Part shown: one piece after another, positions 1-6,950 of the stretch
Numbering within the stretch: position 1 is the stretch's first letter
How the letters are laid out: each line of letters opens with the position of its first letter
DNA from: Planctomycetia bacterium
GTDB lineage: Bacteria > Planctomycetota > Planctomycetia > Pirellulales > UBA1268
Assembly (NCBI GenBank): GCA_009926295.1
Contig: RFPF01000063.1
Coordinates: forward strand, 1-13,585
Reading direction: 5' to 3'
Length of the DNA stretch: 13,585 nucleotides
Translations under genes and position numbers: made by a program
The notes under the pieces: model-generated
Databases searched by the model: none
What the model was told of the DNA's origin: nothing
What the model saw: the letters and a program-made list of their open reading frames with translations, nothing else

Positions 1-321
1 GCCGGTGACGACATCGACGTCGACGGCAAGAAGATCGCCGTCGTCGAGATCGACTCCACGAAATTCATCTATCGGTTCGCCGGCAGAAACCGCACGACTC
101 CGCGGAACCGCATCCCGGGCGGCATCGTGCTGGCGATCGTGATGAACTGGTTCGACGAGCAGCCGGCCAACGATCTCTACGTGGGCGCCTACCACGCCAC
201 GAAGTCGGAGCCCGACCTCGAACGTGCGCGGGAGGCATGGGAGCGCGCCGCGGCCCGCGGAGCCGACGCCTCGATCCTGCTCCCGCTCCTCGACGACCCG
301 ATCCTCGCGGAATCACCGTAG
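1..321 (+). CDS. C-terminal fragment of an unrecognised protein (5' end outside window)
   Basis: Reading frame 1 is open from the first base to TAG at 319-321, giving 106 residues with no start in view, so the gene begins upstream. Visible features are an acidic, strand-like opening (GDDIDVDGKKIAVVEID), a YRFAGRN motif near residue 25, a hydrophobic stretch ending in MNWFDE, and a helical tail (EPDLERAREAWERAAARG) that looks like part of a TPR-type helix pair, followed by LLPLLDDPIL. I recall similar tails in large planctomycete proteins of unknown function, but I cannot name the family. It converges on the dehydrogenase gene with a gap of 22 bases. The codon pattern and acidic protein support this as the coding frame; the opposite-strand frame there encodes Arg-rich low-complexity sequence. 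Function unknown. Confidence 0.75.
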   Translation, partial: AGDDIDVDGKKIAVVEIDSTKFIYRFAGRNRTTPRNRIPGGIVLAIVMNWFDEQPANDLYVGAYHATKSEPDLERAREAWERAAARGADASILLPLLDDPILAESP

Positions 322-343
322 CAGGACGGCGGAAGGCGGGCCT

Positions 344-1567
344 TCAATACGCGGCCTCGAGGATCGGCAGCAGCCGACCGGGATCGAGTTCCGCCGGGTT
401 GCCGCGCATGCTCGCGCCACCCGAGTTCTCCGCGAGCCACGCGATGCGGTCGCGCGCGAGCCCCACGTCGGCAAGACGCCGCGGCGCACCCGCCTCGAGG
501 CAGAGCCTCTCGATCCTGCGCACGAATGCCGACGCCAGCGCCTCGTCGTCCCCGGAGCCGGCCGGATCGACCGCCCGCTCGAGCCGCGCGAAGGCTCCCC
601 GGGCCGCGGCTTCGTTCACCCGCATCGCCACGGGCAGCATGAGGGCGCAGGCGAGGCCGTGGGGCGTGCCGCATTCCACACCGAGCGCCGCCGCCACGCC
701 GTGGGCCATGCCGAGGCCCGAGTTGGCCAGGGCGATGCCCGACACGAACGCCGCGTGGCTCATCGCGGCCCGCGCATCGAGATCGGCGGGGGCGGCGAGC
801 ACCCGCGGCAGCGCGGCGACCGCCCGGGGCAGCGCCTCGAGCACGAGTGCCTGCGGGATCGGCCGCGCGAAGCGGCAGACGAACGACTCGATCAGCTGGG
901 TGATCGCGTCGAGGCCGGAGGCCACCGTGGTCTCGCGATCGCACCCCAGGGACAGAGCCGGGTCGACGATCGCCGCCCGCGGCACCATCAGCGGGCTGCG
1001 CATGCTCTTCTTGAATCGCCGCCGCGGGCAGGAAATGACGGCGTTGCGGGTCGCCTCGGCCCCCGTGCCGGCGGTGGTCGGGACGGCGACCAGCGGCAAC
1101 GGCCAGCGGGTGATCGTACGGCTCCCCACCCCCTCGAGGTGATCGACCACCGCGGCATCCGCATCCCGGCACGCAGCCTCCGCCGGATCGAGGTTGGTCG
1201 CCATGGCGGCGACCGCCTTGGCGAGGTCGATGGCCGACCCGCCGCCGACGGCCACGATCACGGCTTCCTCGCGCCCCTCGCGCGGAAGCTGTGCGAGTGC
1301 GGCAGCGACCTGGTCGACGGTCGGCTCTCCGGCCGATTCCGCCACGACGGTGCACTCGACGCCTGCCGCCTCGAGGGCGGCCTCCAGTCGCGGCAGGGCG
1401 GGCGATTCCCGCAGGCTCCTCCGTCCGCCCACCAGCCACGCCCGCCGCCCGAGCATCCGCACAACCTCGCCCGCTTCGCCGACGCGACCGGTGCCGAACC
1501 GCACCAGCGGAGGAACGGCGAGGTCGTATGCGTCGCCGGCGTGCGGACGGATGGGTGCGGTGGACAT
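344..1567 (-). CDS. Iron-containing alcohol dehydrogenase family protein
   Basis: The 407-residue protein has the usual length and fold signatures of group III (Fe-type) NAD(P)-dependent alcohol dehydrogenases. The N-terminal dinucleotide-binding half carries GGGSAIDLAK at 108-117 and PTTAGTGAE at 163-171. The C-terminal helical half carries the metal site: D220 in GLDAITQLIE, H289 in GMAHG and H303 in GTPHGLA. The fourth classic ligand, His in the family pattern DAxxH, is Gln (Q224). I recall Q at this place in a subset of the family, so this may be a subfamily trait rather than damage. The substrate cannot be inferred from sequence; lactaldehyde, butanol, maleylacetate and sugar-phosphate enzymes all share this fold. 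The start at 1567 gives a normal N-terminus. The gene is divergent from aroA with 52 bases between starts and convergent with the upstream fragment. No obvious functional link to its neighbours. Confidence 0.9.
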   Translation of the reverse strand: MSTAPIRPHAGDAYDLAVPPLVRFGTGRVGEAGEVVRMLGRRAWLVGGRRSLRESPALPRLEAALEAAGVECTVVAESAGEPTVDQVAAALAQLPREGREEAVIVAVGGGSAIDLAKAVAAMATNLDPAEAACRDADAAVVDHLEGVGSRTITRWPLPLVAVPTTAGTGAEATRNAVISCPRRRFKKSMRSPLMVPRAAIVDPALSLGCDRETTVASGLDAITQLIESFVCRFARPIPQALVLEALPRAVAALPRVLAAPADLDARAAMSHAAFVSGIALANSGLGMAHGVAAALGVECGTPHGLACALMLPVAMRVNEAAARGAFARLERAVDPAGSGDDEALASAFVRRIERLCLEAGAPRRLADVGLARDRIAWLAENSGGASMRGNPAELDPGRLLPILEAAY

Positions 1568-1606
1568 TGGCGCGAGCCTCGCTCCGGGGACGGTCGCCGC
1601 TTCGAT

Positions 1607-1612
1607 TACACT
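1607..1612 (+). promoter_or_regulatory. Possible -10 element placing aroA on a nearly leaderless transcript
   Basis: TACACT matches the -10 consensus at four of six positions and ends seven bases before the aroA ATG at 1620. No Shine-Dalgarno sequence lies in the intervening bases and no convincing -35 is seen. A -10 at this distance is typical of leaderless transcripts. This is inference from spacing only. Confidence 0.25.
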
Positions 1613-1619
1613 CTAGCCG

Positions 1620-2948
1620 ATGCCGCCGTCCGTTCCTGCCATCGAAATGCCGACCTGCCCGGGCCCCGTGCGGGGCACCATCCGGCCGCCCGGCTCGAAG
1701 AGCATCACGAACCGGGCGCTGGTGTGCGCGGCGCTCGCAAGGGGTCGGAGCCAACTCACCGGCATGCTCGACAGCCAGGACACCCGCGTGATGGCCGCGG
1801 GCCTGCAGGCGCTCGGCTTCAGGATCGCCGCCGACTGGGAACGGGGCAGCGCGGAGGTGGATGGCGGGGGCGGGTCAGTGCCCGCGACCGAGGCCGTGCT
1901 CGACTGCGCCGCCAGCGGCACCACGATGCGGTTCCTGTCGGCCGTCTGCGCCCTCGGTAGCGGCACCTACCGCCTCGACGGCACGACGCGGATGCGGCAG
2001 CGGCCCATCGACGACCTGCTCGCGGCGCTGCGGGCCCTGGGTGTCGAGGCCACCGCGGAGAGCCCCGGCGGCTGCCCCCCGGTGGCGATCCGGTCGCGGG
2101 GGCTTTCGGGAGGCCGCGTCGTCGTGCACGGCGGCACGTCGAGCCAGTTCGCCAGCGGGCTGGCCATGGCCGCGCCGTGCGCCGCCCGAGGCCTCGAGAT
2201 CGAGTTCGCAGGCCGGCTCGTCTCGCTGCCGTATCTTGAAATGACGCGTCGAGTGATGGAGGCTTTTGGAGCCGCCTGCACTGCCGTCGACGACCGCACC
2301 TGGCGCATCCCGCCCGGCGGGTATGCCGCCCGCGAGTTCTCGATCGAGCCGGATGCATCGGCGGCGAGCTACTTTCTCGCCGCGGCCGCGATCACGGGCG
2401 GCCGCGTGACGGTCGACGGCCTCTCGCGCCACAGCATCCAGGGAGACGTCGCGTTCTGCGACGCCCTCGCCCGGATGGGCTGCGACGTGGCGTGGGACGA
2501 AGCGGGTGCCGGGGCCACGACCGTTTCCGGCCGGGCGACGCGAGGCATCGACATCGACATGAACGCCATCAGCGACACTGTGCCCACGCTCGCGGTGGTG
2601 GCGCTGTTCGCAGAGGGGCCCACGACCATCCGCAACGTGGCCCACATCCGAGAGAAGGAAACCGACCGGATCGGCGACCTGGCCCGGGAACTGCGCCGGC
2701 TCGGTGCCGGCGTGGAGGAGTTCTCCGACGGCCTGCGGATCGACCCGCGGCCGCTGCACGGGGCGGAGGTCGTCACCTACGACGATCACCGCATGGCGAT
2801 GAGCCTGTCGCTGGCCGGGCTGCGGGTGCCCGGAGTGCGCATCCTGGATCCGGGCTGCGTCTCCAAGACGTTCCCCGAATATTGGCGTCGAATCGCGGGG
2901 CTGGCCGGCCTCGCCACCGTCGACTGGCCGGCTCCGTGGCGGGGCTGA
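1620..2948 (+). CDS. aroA: 3-phosphoshikimate 1-carboxyvinyltransferase (EPSP synthase)
   Basis: Transfers the enolpyruvyl group of PEP to shikimate-3-phosphate in the cytosolic shikimate pathway, giving the precursor of chorismate. The 442-residue length is normal. Visible family motifs are PGSKSITNR at 24-32 (K27, S28, R32), SGTTMRFL at 99-106, DGTTRMRQRP at 120-129, GTSSQFASG at 172-180 (phosphate-binding S174, S175, Q176), D319 in NAISDT (catalytic acid/base position), REKETDR at 344-350 (E347, R350), DDHRMAM at 388-394 (R391) and SKTFPEYW at 415-422 (K416). All expected active-site residues are present. The start at ATG 1620 leaves a short extra N-terminus before the first strand; ATG 1647 is the alternative. 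No Shine-Dalgarno is visible. It is divergent from the dehydrogenase and ends 10 bases from the convergent zinc-ribbon gene. Its product leads to chorismate, the MqnA substrate. Confidence 0.97.
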   Translation: MPPSVPAIEMPTCPGPVRGTIRPPGSKSITNRALVCAALARGRSQLTGMLDSQDTRVMAAGLQALGFRIAADWERGSAEVDGGGGSVPATEAVLDCAASGTTMRFLSAVCALGSGTYRLDGTTRMRQRPIDDLLAALRALGVEATAESPGGCPPVAIRSRGLSGGRVVVHGGTSSQFASGLAMAAPCAARGLEIEFAGRLVSLPYLEMTRRVMEAFGAACTAVDDRTWRIPPGGYAAREFSIEPDASAASYFLAAAAITGGRVTVDGLSRHSIQGDVAFCDALARMGCDVAWDEAGAGATTVSGRATRGIDIDMNAISDTVPTLAVVALFAEGPTTIRNVAHIREKETDRIGDLARELRRLGAGVEEFSDGLRIDPRPLHGAEVVTYDDHRMAMSLSLAGLRVPGVRILDPGCVSKTFPEYWRRIAGLAGLATVDWPAPWRG

Positions 2949-2958
2949 CGGAGCCTTC

Positions 2959-3225
2959 TCAGTCCGCCCAGTTCCACCGGCAGTCGGACACCTGCTGGAG
3001 CGAGAGGTCCGCCCTTTCGATGAGTTCCTCGACCCGACGATCGCGGGCGCGGTCGCCTGCGGCGGATGCCGAATCGGCCGCCACGAAGCCGCCGCCGCAG
3101 TGCTGGCAGTAGACACGCCGGCCCAGCAGGGTCACGCGGATCCTCAGCAGCCGCCCGCACACGGGACAGCCTTGGTGAAACGACATCTGGTTCACGGCTT
3201 CCGGATTCCCTGACGACTCTTTCAT
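2959..3225 (-). CDS. Small zinc-ribbon protein of unknown function
   Basis: An 88-residue protein with two CxxC knuckles, CPVC (C20, C23) and CQHC (C40, C43), separated by a basic strand pair (GRLLRIRVTLLGRR). This is a typical zinc ribbon that would bind one Zn ion. A helical tail follows (DRRVEELIERADLSL), ending in a Trp-containing CRWNWAD. I recall similar CPVCGR...LGRRV.C.HCG segments in planctomycete proteins, sometimes fused to signalling domains; here the ribbon stands alone. The frame is open further upstream to 3411, but that extension has no protein-like character. I chose ATG 3225, with ATG 3186 (MSFHQG) as an alternative; no strong ribosome site decides between them. It converges on aroA with a 10-base gap. 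Function unknown: nucleic-acid or protein binding are both possible. Confidence 0.65.
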   Translation of the reverse strand: MKESSGNPEAVNQMSFHQGCPVCGRLLRIRVTLLGRRVYCQHCGGGFVAADSASAAGDRARDRRVEELIERADLSLQQVSDCRWNWAD

Positions 3226-3340
3226 GGCAGCACCGTTCAAGAGTGAAGGTGGGACCGAACCCACTCCGCGGGACGCCGAGTGTATTCCCTCCCCCCCCAG
3301 CCGGGCAATTCCGACCCGGATGAGAAATTCGTAAGTCCGG

Positions 3341-3378
3341 TGGACCGCCAAGATTGTATAACTGCGTGGACCGGCAAG
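3341..3378 (+). promoter_or_regulatory. Possible promoter with flanking direct repeats upstream of the exporter operon
   Basis: A TATAAC hexamer at 3357-3362 (five of six to the -10 consensus) sits between two near-identical 12-mers, TGGACCGCCAAG (3341-3352) and TGGACCGGCAAG (3367-3378), spaced 26 bases start to start. The second copy also forms GGACC...GGTCC with 3384-3388. The layout resembles an operator bracketing a promoter. The -35 is poor. The rest of the 209-base gap (3226-3434) shows only a small inverted repeat (3249-3264) and a run of eight C (3291-3298). Confidence 0.3.
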
Positions 3379-3434
3379 TTTTGGGTCCGGGGGTTCGCCG
3401 CCGGGCCACACCCCCTTCCGCGGGTGACCGTGCG

Positions 3435-4331
3435 ATGCACCGCCCCTGGCTGGCTCCGCTCACCATCCTGTTCTGGTGCGTGACCACGACCTGGCTCGTG
3501 GTCGACAAGATCCTCCCCACGCTGCTGCCCGGATCACCGCCAGGCTACCAGGCGCTCTACGCCTCGAACAACCGTCTCATTCCCGTCGCGTGGACGGTGC
3601 TCTGGCAGGATCAGCCCCTCGGCTGGGCCGTGAGCGAATCGCACCGCGCCGCCGACGAATCCGTCACGGTGAAGACGTCACTCCACTTCGACCGACTTCC
3701 GCTCGACAAGTTGCTCCCGTCATGGACGAAGCCCATCGTGGGAAGGGCCCTCGAGCGATCCGCGGCCCTCGCCTTCGACGCCCGCGGCAGGCTCGCGATC
3801 GATCCACAGGGGCGGCTCGTGGCCTTCAGTTCGGTGGTCGACCTGCCTGGCGGCATCGACAGCGTCATGCTCGACGGGACCGTCGACGACGGCCACGTGA
3901 AGATTCGCGTCAAGGCCGGTGAACTGTCCTACGAGGCGAGCCGATTCCTGCCCTCGCACATCATGATCGGCGACGAACTGGCGCCCCAGGCAACGATGTC
4001 CGGGCTGGCCCCCGGAAAACGCTGGACGGTGCCGGTCTACAACCCGCTGCGCGGAGGAACTTCGGCGCTCGAGGTGCTGCACGCGGAGGTCGCGGGAGAG
4101 GAAACGCTGTTCTGGGAGGACCGGCTCGTGCGGGTCGACCTCGTGGTCTATCGGGACGATCCGTCCGGCCACCACGACCCGTGCTGCCGGATCTGGGTTG
4201 ATCGCTCCGGCCGCGTGCTCAAGCAGGAGAGCATGCTGCTCGGGTCATCGCTCACGTTCATGCGGCGGTCGGACGCGGCCGCCGAGGAAATCGCCACGCG
4301 GCTCGCCGCGGAGGAGTCGGGCACACCATGA
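3435..4331 (+). CDS. Membrane-anchored protein of unknown function, first gene of ABC exporter operon
   Basis: The 298-residue protein has one N-terminal membrane segment (residues 7-23, LAPLTILFWCVTTTWLV) after a short basic start (MHRP), so it is probably a signal anchor with the rest outside the cytoplasm. The exposed part alternates short polar and hydrophobic stretches, suggesting a beta-rich fold, and ends with VDRSGRVLKQESMLLGS (255-271) and a charged helix. I do not recognise a named domain; it faintly resembles the beta domains that precede transglutaminase-like folds. The start at ATG 3435 is chosen because it places the membrane segment at the N-terminus; the frame is open back to 3354, but that part is Arg/Pro-rich and not protein-like. 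Its stop overlaps the ATPase start by 4 bases (ATGA), so the two are translationally coupled, and it is likely an accessory part of the exporter. Confidence 0.8.
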   Translation: MHRPWLAPLTILFWCVTTTWLVVDKILPTLLPGSPPGYQALYASNNRLIPVAWTVLWQDQPLGWAVSESHRAADESVTVKTSLHFDRLPLDKLLPSWTKPIVGRALERSAALAFDARGRLAIDPQGRLVAFSSVVDLPGGIDSVMLDGTVDDGHVKIRVKAGELSYEASRFLPSHIMIGDELAPQATMSGLAPGKRWTVPVYNPLRGGTSALEVLHAEVAGEETLFWEDRLVRVDLVVYRDDPSGHHDPCCRIWVDRSGRVLKQESMLLGSSLTFMRRSDAAAEEIATRLAAEESGTP

Positions 4332-5077
4332 TCGAGTTCGACCACGTCACCCGCACCTACGGGCCGAAGACGGCCGTGGCGGATTTCTCGCTCGCCATCC
4401 CGCGGGGCGAATTGTTCGCCCTCCTCGGCCCCAACGGAGCGGGCAAGACGACCACCATCAAGATGCTCGTCGGCCTGCTGCGGCCCTCGCGCGGCGCCGT
4501 CAGGGTGTGCGGCTACGACCTCGTCAAGGACCCCCGCGACGCGCACCTCCACATCGGCTACGTGCCGGACGAGCCCTGCCTCTACGACAAGCTCACCGGC
4601 CGGGAGTTCCTCTGGTTCATCGCCGACATGTTCGGAATGCCGCGGCACGTCGCCGCGGAGCGCATCGAGTCCGAAATCGGCCACTTCGAGCTCGCCGAAT
4701 TCGCCGACGACCTCGCCGAAAGCTATTCGCTCGGCATGAAGCAGCGGCTCGTCTTCGCGGCGGCGCTGCTGCACGCCCCCGACGTCCTCGTGCTCGACGA
4801 GCCGATGGTGGGCCTCGATCCCCGGAGCGTCCGCATCGTCAAGGATCTCCTCGCAGCCCGCACGCGCGAGGGAATGACGGTCTTCATGTCGACCCATACG
4901 CTCGCCATGGCGGAGGAGATGGCCGATCGCGTGGGGATCATGGTGCGCGGGCAGCTGCGGTTCCTGGGCACCGTCGCGGAACTCCGCGAGCAGATGTCGC
5001 TCGAATCCACGAGCCTCGAGCAGCTCTACCTCGAGCTCACCAGCCCGCACGGGACCGGGGGCGGCGAGCGGGCATGA
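4328..5077 (+). CDS. ABC transporter ATP-binding protein (ABC-2 exporter type)
   Basis: A 249-residue nucleotide-binding subunit that would sit on the cytoplasmic face and drive the downstream permease. Walker A is GPNGAGKTT (34-42, K40), the signature loop is YSLGMKQR (133-140) in place of LSGGQ, Walker B is VLVLDEP (153-159, D157, E158), the D-loop is GLD (162-164) and the switch His is H190 in STHT. The Q-loop region reads YVPDEP (78-83) with no Gln. As I recall, the last two substitutions are common in ABC-2 ATPases, so the protein should be active. A purine-rich GGAGGAG at 4310-4316 lies 11 bases before the ATG. It overlaps the anchor gene upstream and the permease downstream by 4 bases each. 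The cargo cannot be predicted; lipid, peptide or cell-envelope export are all possible. Confidence 0.96.
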   Translation: MIEFDHVTRTYGPKTAVADFSLAIPRGELFALLGPNGAGKTTTIKMLVGLLRPSRGAVRVCGYDLVKDPRDAHLHIGYVPDEPCLYDKLTGREFLWFIADMFGMPRHVAAERIESEIGHFELAEFADDLAESYSLGMKQRLVFAAALLHAPDVLVLDEPMVGLDPRSVRIVKDLLAARTREGMTVFMSTHTLAMAEEMADRVGIMVRGQLRFLGTVAELREQMSLESTSLEQLYLELTSPHGTGGGERA

Positions 5078-6831
5078 CGTCCCACACCGCATCCTGCTGC
5101 CGGCTGCTCACCGCCGAAGCCGAGTCGGGCGTGCTCCTCCGCCTCCGCAGCCGCGTGGCCTGGGCGATCTGCAGATCGATGCTCACGAATGCCCGGCTGC
5201 GACTCAGCCTCGTGGTGCTCCTGAGCGGCATGTTCTGGGTGTGCCTGTACGGGATCTTCGTCGAGGCTTTCACGTTCCTCGACGCCCTGCATGCGGAGGT
5301 CATCTCCCTCCTCTTCAACGCCTTCTTCTCGTCGCTCATGGTGATGCTGGTGTTCTCGGCGGGCATCCTCCTCTACGGAGGGATGTACTGCTCGCCCGAA
5401 TCACGGCTCCTGATGACGCTGCCGGCCCGTGAGGAGGCGATCCTGTCGCACAAGTTCCAGGAGGCGATGTGGTTCTCCAGCTGGGGGTTCATCCTGCTCG
5501 GCAGTCCGATGCTCGTCGCGTATGGGGTGGTGCGCGAGTCGCCCTGGACGTACTTCGCGCTGCTGCTGCCCTTCATGGTCTCGTTCGTCGTGATTCCGAC
5601 CACCCTCGGCGGCATCGGGTGCATGGCGATGGTGGCGTGGCTGCCGCGGCTCCGCCTGCACGCCCTGGCGGTCACGCTGGGTATCGCGTGCGTCGGCGGC
5701 ATCTGGATCTCCTGGTCCACGCTCTCGTCGGTACGGGTCGACAGCATGTCGGCCGCGTGGTTCGAACAGACGTTCGCCCGCCTCTCGATCACCGAACAGA
5801 AGCTCTTTCCCAGCTGGTGGCTCTCGAGCGGGCTGATCGAGGCGGCCCGCCGCACGCCGCACGGCGGGATCTCCTGGGGCGGGCTCGCCGAGGCTCTCAA
5901 GTTCTTCGCCCTCCTGGTGGCCAACGGCATGCTCCTGCAACTCGTCGCCGGATGGCTCGCGCGCCACGCCTATCGGCTCGGATACAGCCAGCTGGTGAGC
6001 GAGGTGCCGGCCCGGCGCCGTCGGCAGATCGGATGGTTCGACCAGATGCTCATGAACGCCGGCTTCGCGGCGGGCCGGCCGCTCCGGCTGCTCGTGGTCA
6101 AGGATCTGCGGCTCTTCCGCCGCGACATCTCCCAGTGGTCGCAGTTCGTGATCTTCTTCGGGCTCCTCGGGCTCTATTTCTGGAACGTGCGCTCGTTCAA
6201 CTACAACAACGTCTACGCCTCGATGATCGGCTTTCTCAACCTCGCCGTCGTCGGCCTGATCCTCTCGACGTTCACCACGCGGTTCGTGTTTCCGATGATC
6301 AGCCTGGAGGGACGCCGGTTCTGGATCCTCGGCCTCCTGCCACTGCACCGAGACCAGATCGTGTGGTCGAAGTTCCTGTTCTCGTTCCTCGGGGGAGTGC
6401 TGCCGTGCTGCGGGCTGGTGCTGCTCAGCGACATCATGCTCGGCCTGCCGCGGCTCTCGATGGTCGTGCACGAGATCTGCTGCGTGGTGCTGTGCATGGG
6501 GTTGTCGGGCATCGCCGTGGGGCTCGGTGCGCGAATGCCCGACCTTCGGGAGGTTTCGCCCGCGAAGATATCCGCGGGCTTCGGTGGAACGCTGAGCCTC
6601 GTGATCAGCTCGCTGTTCATCATGATCGTCGTGATCGTGGCGGCCCTGCCGAGCCACCTGTTCCTCGCCACCAGCGCGTTCGGCCAGGGGGCGAGGCGGG
6701 GCTTCCTGGCCTGGGCCGGCACCATGCCCGGGATCGCGGCCAGCCTCGTCGTGGTGGTCGTGGTCGGACTGATCGCGACGTTCGTGCCCCTGACGCTCGG
6801 CCTCCGGTCGTTCCGCCGTCTCGAGCCGTGA
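5074..6831 (+). CDS. ABC-2 type permease with two related halves
   Basis: A 585-residue integral membrane protein with about twelve hydrophobic segments (near 44-66, 82-103, 131-152, 159-189, 197-215, 274-295, 356-370, 382-402, 431-455, 463-485, 503-525, 555-575). The two halves look alike: a basic helix before the first segment (near 26-45 and 334-352), a loop ending in a LLMTLP- or LGLLPL-type motif (113-117 and 419-424), then an acidic/basic stretch and SHKF/WSKF (125-128 and 431-434). This suggests a fused pair of permease units, so one polypeptide may supply both membrane halves while the ATPase acts as a homodimer. The start at ATG 5074 overlaps the ATPase stop (ATGA). The frame is open upstream, but that part is the antisense-like shadow of the ATPase gene. 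The cargo is unknown. It is the last gene of the operon, with 119 bases before mqnA. Confidence 0.93.
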   Translation: MTSHTASCCRLLTAEAESGVLLRLRSRVAWAICRSMLTNARLRLSLVVLLSGMFWVCLYGIFVEAFTFLDALHAEVISLLFNAFFSSLMVMLVFSAGILLYGGMYCSPESRLLMTLPAREEAILSHKFQEAMWFSSWGFILLGSPMLVAYGVVRESPWTYFALLLPFMVSFVVIPTTLGGIGCMAMVAWLPRLRLHALAVTLGIACVGGIWISWSTLSSVRVDSMSAAWFEQTFARLSITEQKLFPSWWLSSGLIEAARRTPHGGISWGGLAEALKFFALLVANGMLLQLVAGWLARHAYRLGYSQLVSEVPARRRRQIGWFDQMLMNAGFAAGRPLRLLVVKDLRLFRRDISQWSQFVIFFGLLGLYFWNVRSFNYNNVYASMIGFLNLAVVGLILSTFTTRFVFPMISLEGRRFWILGLLPLHRDQIVWSKFLFSFLGGVLPCCGLVLLSDIMLGLPRLSMVVHEICCVVLCMGLSGIAVGLGARMPDLREVSPAKISAGFGGTLSLVISSLFIMIVVIVAALPSHLFLATSAFGQGARRGFLAWAGTMPGIAASLVVVVVVGLIATFVPLTLGLRSFRRLEP

Positions 6832-6874
6832 AAGGGCGGGCGAAGCGGCGTTCCGCCACGGGGCGGCAGGCGGT

Positions 6875-6880
6875 TAGGAT
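6875..6880 (+). promoter_or_regulatory. Possible -10 element upstream of mqnA
   Basis: TAGGAT matches four of six -10 positions. A weak TTCCGC lies 18 bases upstream (6851-6856). It lies in the 119-base gap after the permease and would start a transcript near 6887, about 64 bases before the chosen mqnA ATG, or just before the alternative in-frame ATG at 6891. The remainder of the gap shows no terminator. Confidence 0.22.
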
Positions 6881-6950
6881 TCGCCGCGGAATGCGGTTTT
6901 CCCAGCAGGCATCGAGGTGTGCCCGTGGCCGCACAGCACCGTTTCCGCCC

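Noticed and set aside
3291..3298. Run of eight C as a possible phase-variable tract
   Set aside because: It is non-coding, single, and not placed between promoter elements of an identifiable gene; too little to claim switching.
4724..4747. ABC signature SLGMKQ instead of LSGGQ, and Q-loop without Gln, as a defect
   Set aside because: As I recall, similar variants are frequent in ABC-2 exporter ATPases, and all other catalytic motifs are intact.
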